Source of the DNA: Micrococcales bacterium UBA4448
Lineage (GTDB): Bacteria; Actinomycetota; Actinomycetes; Actinomycetales; Microbacteriaceae
Assembly (NCBI GenBank): GCA_002390305.1
Contig: DGPE01000006.1
Location: 1-13,732, forward strand
Reading direction: 5' to 3'
DNA: 13,732 nucleotides
The notes beneath the pieces were generated by a model, which did no database searches, was not told where the DNA came from, and saw nothing but the letters and a program-made list of their open reading frames with translations. The translations under genes and the position numbers were made by a program. Shown piece by piece: positions 5,884 through 12,353 of this stretch (its first letter is position 1; every line of letters starts with the position of its first letter).

Positions 5884-7473
5884 TTGGCTGACAACGCAGA
5901 TTTTTCCACCACGGCAGGAAAGCTAGAAGACCTCCGCCAGCGCTACCAGGACGCAGTTGTAGCACCGAGTGAGATAGCCGCACAAAAACAGCATGCCAAG
6001 GGTAAAAACACCGCCAGGGAGCGCATCGAGATGCTGCTGGATCCCGGATCCTTCGTAGAACTTGATGAATACGTTAGGCACCGTTCGACGGCGTTTGGCA
6101 TGGATGCCAAAAGACCCTATGGCGACTCTGTGGTTGCAGGAGTGGGAACTATTCACTCACGCCAGGTTGCTGTTTATTCGCAAGACTTCACAGTTTTTGG
6201 CGGCTCCCTCGGGGAAACTGCCGGCAACAAAATAATCAAAGTGATGGAGCTAGCCATCAAAACCGGAGTCCCGCTAATTGGGATTTTGGATTCCGGCGGA
6301 GCCAGGATACAAGAGGGTGTAATTGCACTTGGAAAGTATGGCGAAATCTTCCGCCTGAACACCATGGCATCGGGAGTAATACCTCAGATTTCAATAATCA
6401 TGGGCCCGGCAGCCGGAGGAGCTGTTTACTCGCCAGCCCTGACTGATTTCGTGATCATGGTCGACAAGACTTCCAACATGTTCGTGACCGGCCCTGACGT
6501 GATCAAGGCAGTCACCGGCGAAGACGTGGGCATGGAAGAGCTCGGTGGTGCGAGAACGCACAACGAGACATCTGGTGTAGCCCACTATTTAGCCGATGAT
6601 GAGAAAGATGCCATCGACTACGTCCAAGCTCTGGTTGGATACTTGCCGGAGAATAACCTTTCTGAAACTGTCACTTACCAATCCGAGTCTGAACTTGAAA
6701 TCACCGAAGCAGACAAGCGCCTGAACCAGGTCATTCCAGACAGCCCAAACCAGCCCTACGACATGGAAACCGTGATTTCAGCACTGGTCGACGAAGGCGA
6801 ATTCCTAGAGGTCCAACCATTGTTCGCGCCAAATATAATCATCGGCTTTGCTCGTATTGACGGAAACTCGGTTGGCATCGTTGCCAACCAGCCGATGCAG
6901 ATGGCCGGGACGCTGAATATCGCCGCCGGTGAAAAAGCCGCTCGCTTTGTGCGCTTCTGTGACGCTTTCTCGATACCGATTCTGACCCTGGTTGACGTGC
7001 CGGGCTATCTTCCTGGAACCGATCAAGAGTGGGCCGGAGTTATAAGACGAGGTGCGAAGCTTCTTTATGCCTACGCTGAGGCAACCGTCCCACTTGTCAC
7101 AGTTATCACTCGAAAGGCTTACGGCGGCGCATACATTGTTATGGGCTCCAAGCAGTTGGGTGCAGACATAAACCTTGCCTGGCCAACCGCTGAAATTGCA
7201 GTGATGGGTGGCCAGGGCGCGGTAAACATCCTGTTTAGAGACAAGATAAAGCAGGCCGAGGAGCAAGGCTTAGACATCGCCCAGGTAAGAGATCAACTGG
7301 CCAAGGAATACACCTATAACGTTGCCAGTCCGTTCCTTGCAGCCGAACGAGGCGAGCTCGACAGCATAATTGAACCAGCCGCCACCAGAGCGTCAGTGGT
7401 CCGAGCACTGCGTGCATTAAAAACTAAGCGCGCGAATTTGCCTCCAAAAAAGCACGGAAACATTCCGCTCTGA
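5884..7473 (+). CDS. accD: Acyl-CoA carboxylase beta subunit (carboxyltransferase; acetyl-/propionyl-CoA)
   Basis: 529 residues, typical for actinobacterial AccD/PccB. It moves the carboxyl group from carboxybiotin to acetyl- or propionyl-CoA, giving malonyl- or methylmalonyl-CoA. Two crotonase-like halves are clear. The N half has GKNTARERIEMLLDPGSFVE (40-59), FGGSLGETAGNKI (105-117), LDSGGARIQEGV (135-146) and GPAAGGAVYSPAL (174-186). The C half has NQPMQMAGTLNIAAGEKAARF (335-355, with the CoA/biotin pocket), LVDVPGYLPGTDQE (369-382) and RKAYGGAYIVMGSK (410-423). Ile418 in GAYIVM lines up with the specificity residue studied in Streptomyces, where Ile goes with AccB (accepts acetyl-CoA) and Asp with PccB (propionyl-CoA). 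The start is TTG with AGGAG. Its TGA overlaps the ATG of the epsilon gene by one base. A gene name of pccB would fit equally well. Confidence 0.95.
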   Translation: MADNADFSTTAGKLEDLRQRYQDAVVAPSEIAAQKQHAKGKNTARERIEMLLDPGSFVELDEYVRHRSTAFGMDAKRPYGDSVVAGVGTIHSRQVAVYSQDFTVFGGSLGETAGNKIIKVMELAIKTGVPLIGILDSGGARIQEGVIALGKYGEIFRLNTMASGVIPQISIIMGPAAGGAVYSPALTDFVIMVDKTSNMFVTGPDVIKAVTGEDVGMEELGGARTHNETSGVAHYLADDEKDAIDYVQALVGYLPENNLSETVTYQSESELEITEADKRLNQVIPDSPNQPYDMETVISALVDEGEFLEVQPLFAPNIIIGFARIDGNSVGIVANQPMQMAGTLNIAAGEKAARFVRFCDAFSIPILTLVDVPGYLPGTDQEWAGVIRRGAKLLYAYAEATVPLVTVITRKAYGGAYIVMGSKQLGADINLAWPTAEIAVMGGQGAVNILFRDKIKQAEEQGLDIAQVRDQLAKEYTYNVASPFLAAERGELDSIIEPAATRASVVRALRALKTKRANLPPKKHGNIPL

Positions 7474-7694
7474 TGCGCCAATATTCAGAGTCAGAAATAG
7501 AGGAGTTGCTTCAAACTTCTGCTGGTGACGACGCCGAAACTGCGGCTGCGATTGCTATCGTCACTCAGGCAATTATCGAGTCTCGAAGGCTTGGCAGAAT
7601 TGCAACTAAGCCACCCAAGACCTCCTGGAACCGGGGAGATGGCCAGCTTCGAGGTCAACACATTGGCAACTGGGCCAGTGAGTTCAGAGGCTAA
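7473..7694 (+). CDS. Acyl-CoA carboxylase epsilon subunit (small)
   Basis: 73 residues. The ATG shares one base with the TGA of the beta gene (TGATG), the classic tight coupling of the two. The protein has the shape of actinobacterial AccE/PccE: an acidic N-terminal part (ESEIEELLQT), an Ala-rich helix (ETAAAIAIVTQAIIESRR, 22-39) and a Trp/Gly-containing tail (TSWNRGDGQLRG, GNWASEFRG). In Streptomyces and mycobacteria such epsilon proteins help join the alpha and beta subunits and raise activity. Sequence conservation in the family is low, so the call leans on position, size and the tryptophan-bearing tail. Its TAA overlaps the TAG of the convergent gene on the minus strand. Confidence 0.85.
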   Translation: MRQYSESEIEELLQTSAGDDAETAAAIAIVTQAIIESRRLGRIATKPPKTSWNRGDGQLRGQHIGNWASEFRG

Positions 7695-8656
7695 AGCTTC
7701 AAGAATATATCAGGTGCCTCTGCGCCAGGCTGCAGCGCAACCATTGTCAAGGTCCAATCCTCACCAGAGGTGCTGCGAATTACCACCTTGCCACTTGCGA
7801 GCCGAGAAAGCTCATCGGAGACTCTGGCGGTAATTTCCCGCTTTTGACGCTCTGAAATCTCCTCGAAACCCCCGTCATCCAAAAGCTGCACTTCGACACC
7901 CCTTGACCTAGCAGATTGAACTGCATCGACCATTTCTTGACTGATCAAAGATTTACCGCGGATGCGATCGCGAAGATACGCCTCGGTCATACGAACCTGC
8001 TGAATTTCAGCCCGGTTGAGCCTTCCCTGTTTTTGCTCAATGAGCTTAAGAATTGGAAGCGCGCTGTCCAAGGTTTGGCGGGCGCGAACCTTAGCGATGT
8101 TTCTTGCAGCTTCATTAGCCTCTCGTTCAGCGTCCAGGTTCAGCGTTCTGTCTCTATAAGTCGCGGCAGCCTTCTCTGCTGCACTTAGTGCTGCTGAAGC
8201 TCCTAGAGCCGCAAGCAAGATCAGCAGTGCGCCTACTGCGCCGGCGGCGATAAGGCCTTGAAATCCACCCCAAATCAAAACCTCGATAATCATGATCGCC
8301 GTCCCCAGCAGAGCGACCAGCTTGCTTTGTCGGACTGCCAGAACTGCCATCAAAGTGGCAACACCAACTACATACCAGGTGGTGTAACCCGTGGTCACAT
8401 TTGACCCGATACTAAAAGAGCCAAGAAGCGGCAGCACCCCGGCAGTTACTAGCGCAAAGGCAACTGCAGAACCTGGAAGTTTTAGTCCTGGTCGATGAAG
8501 CATGACCCAACTAAGCGCAACAAAATAGAGAGTGATTCCTAAAATTATTGGCATCGGGTTGGCATATTCTCCGATACTGAGAAGCCCGAGTGCAGCGTGA
8601 TAGTAGCCAAAGGCAAGGGTGAACAAGGTCAAAGGCAACCGTGAAATGGGGATCAT
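7691..8656 (-). CDS. Membrane protein with kinase-like but non-catalytic cytoplasmic region
   Basis: 321 residues from ATG 8656, whose ATGA overlaps the stop of the histidine kinase gene. GAGGTG 6 bases upstream supports it over the in-frame GTG at 8665, which lies inside that site. There are about six membrane segments (near 8-28, 35-53, 64-80, 92-108, 112-130, 134-158). A charged, helical, probably coiled-coil region follows (160-250, with RARQTLDSALPILKLIEQ and TEAYLRDRIRGKSLIS), then a short beta-rich end (253-308: RGVEVQLLDDGG, GKVVIRSTSGEDWTLTMVAL). The order of parts copies a sensor histidine kinase, but I find no HD phospho-acceptor motif, no asparagine box and no glycine-rich ATP lid. 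It is therefore probably a partner or sensor subunit for the neighbouring kinase. A divergent kinase with unusual motifs is the alternative. Confidence 0.8.
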   Translation of the reverse strand: MIPISRLPLTLFTLAFGYYHAALGLLSIGEYANPMPIILGITLYFVALSWVMLHRPGLKLPGSAVAFALVTAGVLPLLGSFSIGSNVTTGYTTWYVVGVATLMAVLAVRQSKLVALLGTAIMIIEVLIWGGFQGLIAAGAVGALLILLAALGASAALSAAEKAAATYRDRTLNLDAEREANEAARNIAKVRARQTLDSALPILKLIEQKQGRLNRAEIQQVRMTEAYLRDRIRGKSLISQEMVDAVQSARSRGVEVQLLDDGGFEEISERQKREITARVSDELSRLASGKVVIRSTSGEDWTLTMVALQPGAEAPDIFLKL

Positions 8657-9825
8657 TTTGGCCACCTCAGAGTGACAGAAGTCCCAGCTTTTGGGCTTGA
8701 AACAACATCTGCTTTTCCGCCGATAATTTCCATCTTGGCCAAGATTGAGATCCTGATGCCTAGCCTGTCTTCACTGAGTCTCTGTGGCCTAAACCCAATG
8801 CCGTTGTCCACGACTTGAATTTCAATTTCACTGTTCACCTGGGAATCCAGCGTCACGGCAATTTTTGTGGCGTTCGAATGACTAATTGCATTATCAACCG
8901 CTTGCAGTGTGGCCTCAGTTAGAGCTTGGCCGACCTCGACTGTAATTCGGTCCAGGCCTCCAGCTTTGAGCTCGACTTCAACGCTTTCATCCATTGCTCT
9001 TGCTGCGTTTTTAATGGCCTGGAATAACCCCAAGACCGTCACTGACCCGACCTGTTGGTCGACTCTCTCCAGCTGCTGAAGCTTTGCAATTGAATAACTG
9101 GCTAATTTTGCCGACGCTTTTTTTTCGGCATTAGATTTTGCATTGGCAGAAGTGATAAATGTGTGAAGCACAGAATCATGAATCAACGAGTCAATTAGCT
9201 GCTCTTCCTTTTCAACTGCTTCTGACTTTGCCTTCTCGATGTGACTCGAGATCAGATTAGAGCTCGCGCTGTCAACCCCGCGAGCCCAATCCCTTGCAAG
9301 GACGATGAGCCCGATAGTGCCTCCAGCCAATAGGAATACGTAGAGAACATTCTTAAGCCCGCTCAGCCAAGCCTGCTCGCCGCCAACCATGAAAAGGTGA
9401 ATGAAAAACCACGTAATACAAATCACCGGAAGGAACACTGTGTAGGCAATCCGTTTATCGGTGATCCCCGCGCTGATTGCGGCAGTTCCCACGGTCCACC
9501 AAACCCAGGGTTCGAATTCACTGCCACCAGGGAACTCGCCTATCTTCATGATTGGCAAGAATAAAATTGCGCTCAAGCTAGAGCCGGCATATGCCCAAAG
9601 CCAAAAGTTATTTCTTGATTTCGGTCCCCAAGCGCTTACTGCCACTCCAGCTACAGCGATAGCCATTGCAGCTAGAGCAACATCCGATGCCATATTGAAA
9701 TACTCTCGCTGAGCAAATTGGTTTGAGACGGCTTCCAGAAAGCTAAGGACCAACAAGCCCGCGAATAGCCGGCGGGCCAACGCTTCAAGCCTGTTGCTCG
9801 CTGCAGAGGCAAGCAGCGTGCTCAT
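8653..9825 (-). CDS. Membrane sensor histidine kinase (NarL/DesK-like)
   Basis: 390 residues. About six membrane segments lie in residues 18-177, with no large outside domain, so the signal is probably sensed in or near the membrane. A coiled linker follows (180-210), then the dimerisation motif LIHDSVLHTF (214-223) with His216 as the likely phospho-acceptor. Next comes a HATPase domain: EATLQAVDNAISHS (304-317, Asn312 in the N box), VVDNGIGF (338-345), a reduced lid with RLGIRIS (354-360), and GGKADVVSSPKAGTSVTL (369-386). It should phosphorylate the response regulator encoded just before it. The ATG at 9825 directly follows the TAG of the regulator with no base between, and the gene overlaps the next one by four bases. 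The signal is unknown. Confidence 0.93.
   Translation of the reverse strand: MSTLLASAASNRLEALARRLFAGLLVLSFLEAVSNQFAQREYFNMASDVALAAMAIAVAGVAVSAWGPKSRNNFWLWAYAGSSLSAILFLPIMKIGEFPGGSEFEPWVWWTVGTAAISAGITDKRIAYTVFLPVICITWFFIHLFMVGGEQAWLSGLKNVLYVFLLAGGTIGLIVLARDWARGVDSASSNLISSHIEKAKSEAVEKEEQLIDSLIHDSVLHTFITSANAKSNAEKKASAKLASYSIAKLQQLERVDQQVGSVTVLGLFQAIKNAARAMDESVEVELKAGGLDRITVEVGQALTEATLQAVDNAISHSNATKIAVTLDSQVNSEIEIQVVDNGIGFRPQRLSEDRLGIRISILAKMEIIGGKADVVSSPKAGTSVTLRWPK
8663..8668 (-). promoter_or_regulatory. Ribosome binding site deciding the ATG start of the kinase-like membrane protein
   Basis: GAGGTG on the minus strand, inside the last codons of the histidine kinase gene and 6 bases before ATG 8656. 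It makes the ATGA-overlap start more likely than GTG 8665. Confidence 0.6.
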
Positions 9826-10470
9826 CTAGAGAAAGTCCCCGGATATGATTCCATCCTCAAGTGCTCTTCGAAAGAGGTCCACCTTGGTTCCGGCTTCACG
9901 GCCAATCTTTGCGTACTTCACTCTGACGCGGTCAATGTGCTCCTTGGCCGAGCTTTGTTTAATTCCAAGCTGAAAGGCAACCTGCTTCAGACTCATTCCC
10001 GCAGCGTAAAGTGACAAAACTTCGCGTTCTCGGTTTGACAGGCTAGCTTCCTTAAACAACAAATCCGCGTCGATCATTGCCGACGTCTCAGGATTATTGA
10101 GGATTGCCCCGTCAGCGGCGAGTCGGATGTTTTCTGCTAGTGCACTCATCGGTTGCGATTTCGGAACAATCGCGACAGCACCAGCTCTCAGAGCAGTTCT
10201 CATCAGGTTGGCCTTGTCGGCGATGCTAAAAATTAGTACTGCGCTGTTTGTGGAGATGAGCTGCGCTACGTTATCTGCAACTAAGGACCCGTCATCCAAA
10301 GAGAGGTCAGTTACAACAACCTGGCATTCTGAGTGCTTAATCTGCGCCAAGAGCTCAGGAACTGTCCCGGCCGAACCAACCAGCTCCAGGCCTTCTTTTT
10401 CGCACATCCCGGCAAAACCCAACCGAATTGCCTCGTGGTCGTCAACTATCGCTACTTTTACTGTCCCCAT
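9826..10470 (-). CDS. Two-component response regulator, NarL/LuxR type
   Basis: 214 residues. The receiver domain (3-120) has the acidic pair Asp10-Asp11, the phospho-acceptor Asp55 (VVVTDLSLDDG), Ser82 at the switch Thr/Ser place, and Lys104 (VPKSQP). A LuxR-type DNA-binding domain follows (143-190: SLSNREREVLSLYAAGMSLK, then QVAFQLGI, KEHIDRVRVKY). It is a transcription factor controlled by the neighbouring kinase. The second helix reads KQSSAKEHIDRV instead of the usual TVKxH pattern, and the tail keeps charged residues. It starts 9 bases after the methyltransferase gene, and ATG 10470 has no clear ribosome binding site, so it is probably translated in the wake of that gene. Targets are unknown. 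I see no clear repeated operator in the window. Confidence 0.95.
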   Translation of the reverse strand: MGTVKVAIVDDHEAIRLGFAGMCEKEGLELVGSAGTVPELLAQIKHSECQVVVTDLSLDDGSLVADNVAQLISTNSAVLIFSIADKANLMRTALRAGAVAIVPKSQPMSALAENIRLAADGAILNNPETSAMIDADLLFKEASLSNREREVLSLYAAGMSLKQVAFQLGIKQSSAKEHIDRVRVKYAKIGREAGTKVDLFRRALEDGIISGDFL

Positions 10471-10479
10471 TTTTCAAGG

Positions 10480-11643
10480 CTAGCGTGACAGAGCGACAAC
10501 TGTCTCGAAATGATGAGTGTGAGGAAAAATATCAAACGCTCGAATCTGCTGCAATTTATACCCAGCAGCTCCAAGTGTCTTCAAGTCTCTGGCAAGTGCA
10601 ACCGGGTCACATGCGACATAAATCAAGTTTCGCGGGTTCAATCTAACTAACTGCTCCACGACCTTATTTGCAGCCCCAGATCTTGGAGGATCAAGAATTA
10701 TGGTGTCAAAAGTTCCCGCTGTTTGCGACCGCAGGTATTTCAAAACATCGGCCTGGTGGAAGCGAAGGTTTGCCAGGTCATGGGTTGACTTCTCGCCATC
10801 CTCAATCGCCTGTTTCGACGACTCAACAGCCAAAAATTTTGCGTCTGGAAATACGGTTGAGATTGTCGCACTGAATAGCCCAGCACCCGAATAAAGATCC
10901 AGGTTTTGTTTTTGCGGATTAAAATCTAACTCCCTAGCAAAATCGATGACGCAAGATGTCAATAACTCCGGGGCGCCACCGTGGGCCTGCCAGAAAGAAC
11001 CGGGACTGAGCCAGAAAGTCCGCCCAGAGACTCGTTCAATCAAGGTGCCATCACCGTTTATTTTTTTATCAACCATCCATTGCAGGTTGCCGGTATTGCT
11101 GGAGGCAATCCTGATTTTTTCAACGCCGTTGAAGTTTTTCAGGTGCAGGCCAAGCTCTTCAATTTCTTTGACTGCTAGGGGCAGGTCCCTGGTGAAGACA
11201 ATTTCGTTGGTTCTAATTTTTGACGGGCCAGCGGTTCCAGACTCGTCAACATTGAGCTGAGCTCTAGTTCGGTAACGAAGACCGTTGTGCTCGTCATCAC
11301 CGGGAACTGCCTCCACTGTCACTGAGTTTTCGATGCCCGCCATTCTAGATAGGGCCTCGCGGAGTACTTCTGTTTTTAATACCCGCTGGTATGGAAGAGA
11401 TATGTGTCCAAATTCAGCTCCGCCAGCGCCTCTCAGTGCCGCCTTCCAAAAGTGCTTGACTCTGTGTTCGGAGGGTTCTAGGACCTCGAGGGTTTCTGCC
11501 CGCAGATAACTTTTTGTGTCTTGGGTCACTTTTGCAGAGACAGTTTCGCCAGGAAGTGCTCCGGAGACAAAGACCACCTTCTGGTCGTGGCGAGCAATGA
11601 AAACTCCCCCGTGGGCAACTTTTTCGATTTTCAACTTTAACAT
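10480..11643 (-). CDS. TRAM-domain class I SAM-dependent methyltransferase (RNA m5U-MTase family, TrmA/RlmD-like)
   Basis: 387 residues from ATG 11643; a GTG one codon upstream (11646) is possible. Residues 1-55 form a TRAM RNA-binding domain (KIEKVAHGGVFIARHD, VFVSGALPGETV). The catalytic part has SPGSFWQAH (213-221), the SAM loop LDLYSGAGLFS (248-258), LDPPRSGA (317-324), YVACDPVALARDL (342-354, Cys345 as nucleophile) and DIFPHTHHFETV (371-382, Glu380 as base). The target is probably uridine in rRNA or tRNA; which one cannot be told. The four cysteines that hold a 4Fe-4S cluster in E. coli RlmD are missing: the place reads HFWKAALRGAGGAEFGH (64-80). It is the first gene of a packed minus-strand run with the response regulator and kinase. 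Confidence 0.9.
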   Translation of the reverse strand: MLKLKIEKVAHGGVFIARHDQKVVFVSGALPGETVSAKVTQDTKSYLRAETLEVLEPSEHRVKHFWKAALRGAGGAEFGHISLPYQRVLKTEVLREALSRMAGIENSVTVEAVPGDDEHNGLRYRTRAQLNVDESGTAGPSKIRTNEIVFTRDLPLAVKEIEELGLHLKNFNGVEKIRIASSNTGNLQWMVDKKINGDGTLIERVSGRTFWLSPGSFWQAHGGAPELLTSCVIDFARELDFNPQKQNLDLYSGAGLFSATISTVFPDAKFLAVESSKQAIEDGEKSTHDLANLRFHQADVLKYLRSQTAGTFDTIILDPPRSGAANKVVEQLVRLNPRNLIYVACDPVALARDLKTLGAAGYKLQQIRAFDIFPHTHHFETVVALSR

Positions 11644-11665
11644 CACTGGCTAAGTGTTCCACAGC

Positions 11666-11671
11666 TAACCT
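11666..11671 (+). promoter_or_regulatory. Candidate -10 box for a leaderless maf transcript
   Basis: TAACCT fits TANNNT and lies exactly 7 bases before the GTG at 11679, where the transcript would be expected to begin. There is no ribosome binding site before this GTG, which agrees with leaderless translation, common in actinobacteria. No clear -35 box. Confidence 0.4.
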
Positions 11672-11672
11672 A
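11667..11672 (-). promoter_or_regulatory. Candidate -10 box for the methyltransferase-signalling run
   Basis: TAGGTT on the minus strand fits TANNNT and shares five of its six bases with the candidate maf -10 box on the other strand. A start near 11659 would give a leader of about 16 bases without a visible ribosome binding site. Confidence 0.35.
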
Positions 11673-11678
11673 CTTAGC

Positions 11679-12278
11679 GTGATCGATTTCATACTTGCTT
11701 CAACTTCGCCGGCTCGAAAGAAACTGCTTCTCGAGGCCGGAATCAAATTCCGCACCCTAGCGCCGGGTGTCGACGAAGATGAAATGGTTGCTATTGAACG
11801 CCCCAAGGGGCCCGAGGAACTGACGATTTTACTGGCCAAGGCCAAAGCACAGGCCATTTCAACAGCTGAAGTGAATTCACTGGTTCTTGGCTGTGACTCG
11901 GCACTATTTTTTGAGGGCGAAATTCTGGGCAAACCTCTAACTCATGATGTAGCAACGGCACGCTGGAAAAAGATGAGGGGTAAATCAGGGGTGCTCTATT
12001 CCGGTCACCATCTCATACACGGACCCACTGGGGCCGAGGTTTCATTGGCAGCCGCCACCGAAGTTCATTTTGCAACCCTTTCCGACCAACAAATTGATCA
12101 ATATGTTGCCACCGGTGAACCGCTTCAGGTCGCTGGCGCATTCACTATTGATGGCCTAGGTGGTGCTTTTGTCGAAAAAATCAGTGGCGACTACCACACC
12201 GTGGTGGGGCTATCGCTAGTTGGTCTGCGCAAAATGATGGCTGATCTGGGTCTCGATTACCTCTCATTATGGAGATAG
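11679..12278 (+). CDS. maf: Maf-family nucleoside triphosphate pyrophosphatase
   Basis: 199 residues, normal length, starting with GTG at 11679. Maf proteins hydrolyse dTTP, UTP or CTP and modified nucleotides to monophosphates, removing unsuitable nucleotides. Motifs: LASTSPARKKLL (6-17), VLGCDSALFFEGEILGKP (69-86, with Asp73 in the active-site loop), MRGKSGVLYSGHHLI (99-113), and GEPLQVAGAFTIDGLGG followed by the GDYHTVVGLSL end (147-180). The order carboxylase beta, epsilon, maf, carboxylase alpha is common in actinobacteria, and maf here precedes the alpha gene by 75 bases. Which nucleotide it prefers cannot be read safely from this sequence. Confidence 0.94.
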   Translation: MIDFILASTSPARKKLLLEAGIKFRTLAPGVDEDEMVAIERPKGPEELTILLAKAKAQAISTAEVNSLVLGCDSALFFEGEILGKPLTHDVATARWKKMRGKSGVLYSGHHLIHGPTGAEVSLAAATEVHFATLSDQQIDQYVATGEPLQVAGAFTIDGLGGAFVEKISGDYHTVVGLSLVGLRKMMADLGLDYLSLWR

Positions 12279-12353
12279 CCAATACGTTTATTTATTTTCT
12301 TTGTAGGTTCCTTATAAAAAACAGGTCGCCAGTGCCAATAAGCTAAGCGAACT
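12279..12353 (+). promoter_or_regulatory. AT-rich gap with candidate promoter of the carboxylase alpha gene
   Basis: This 75-base gap begins AT-rich. Two -10 candidates are seen: TATAAA (12313-12318), and TAAGCT (12339-12344), the latter 9 bases before ATG 12354. The second would give a leaderless or nearly leaderless transcript. No strong ribosome binding site and no terminator hairpin for maf are visible, so read-through from maf is also possible. Confidence 0.3.

Noticed and set aside
6805..7266. 153-residue open frame antisense to the carboxylase beta gene
   Set aside because: It lies wholly inside the second catalytic half of a conserved gene and has no recognisable features.
8657..8665. 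GTG 8665 as the start of the kinase-like membrane protein
   Set aside because: This GTG is part of the GAGGTG site that serves ATG 8656 and has no site of its own; the ATGA overlap is the better start.
10097..10483. 128-residue plus-strand open frame over the response regulator
   Set aside because: Antisense to a complete receiver domain; shadow frame.
11414..11932. 172-residue open frame on the minus strand spanning the methyltransferase start and maf
   Set aside because: It crosses the start regions of two solid divergent genes and shows no motif; a shadow frame.
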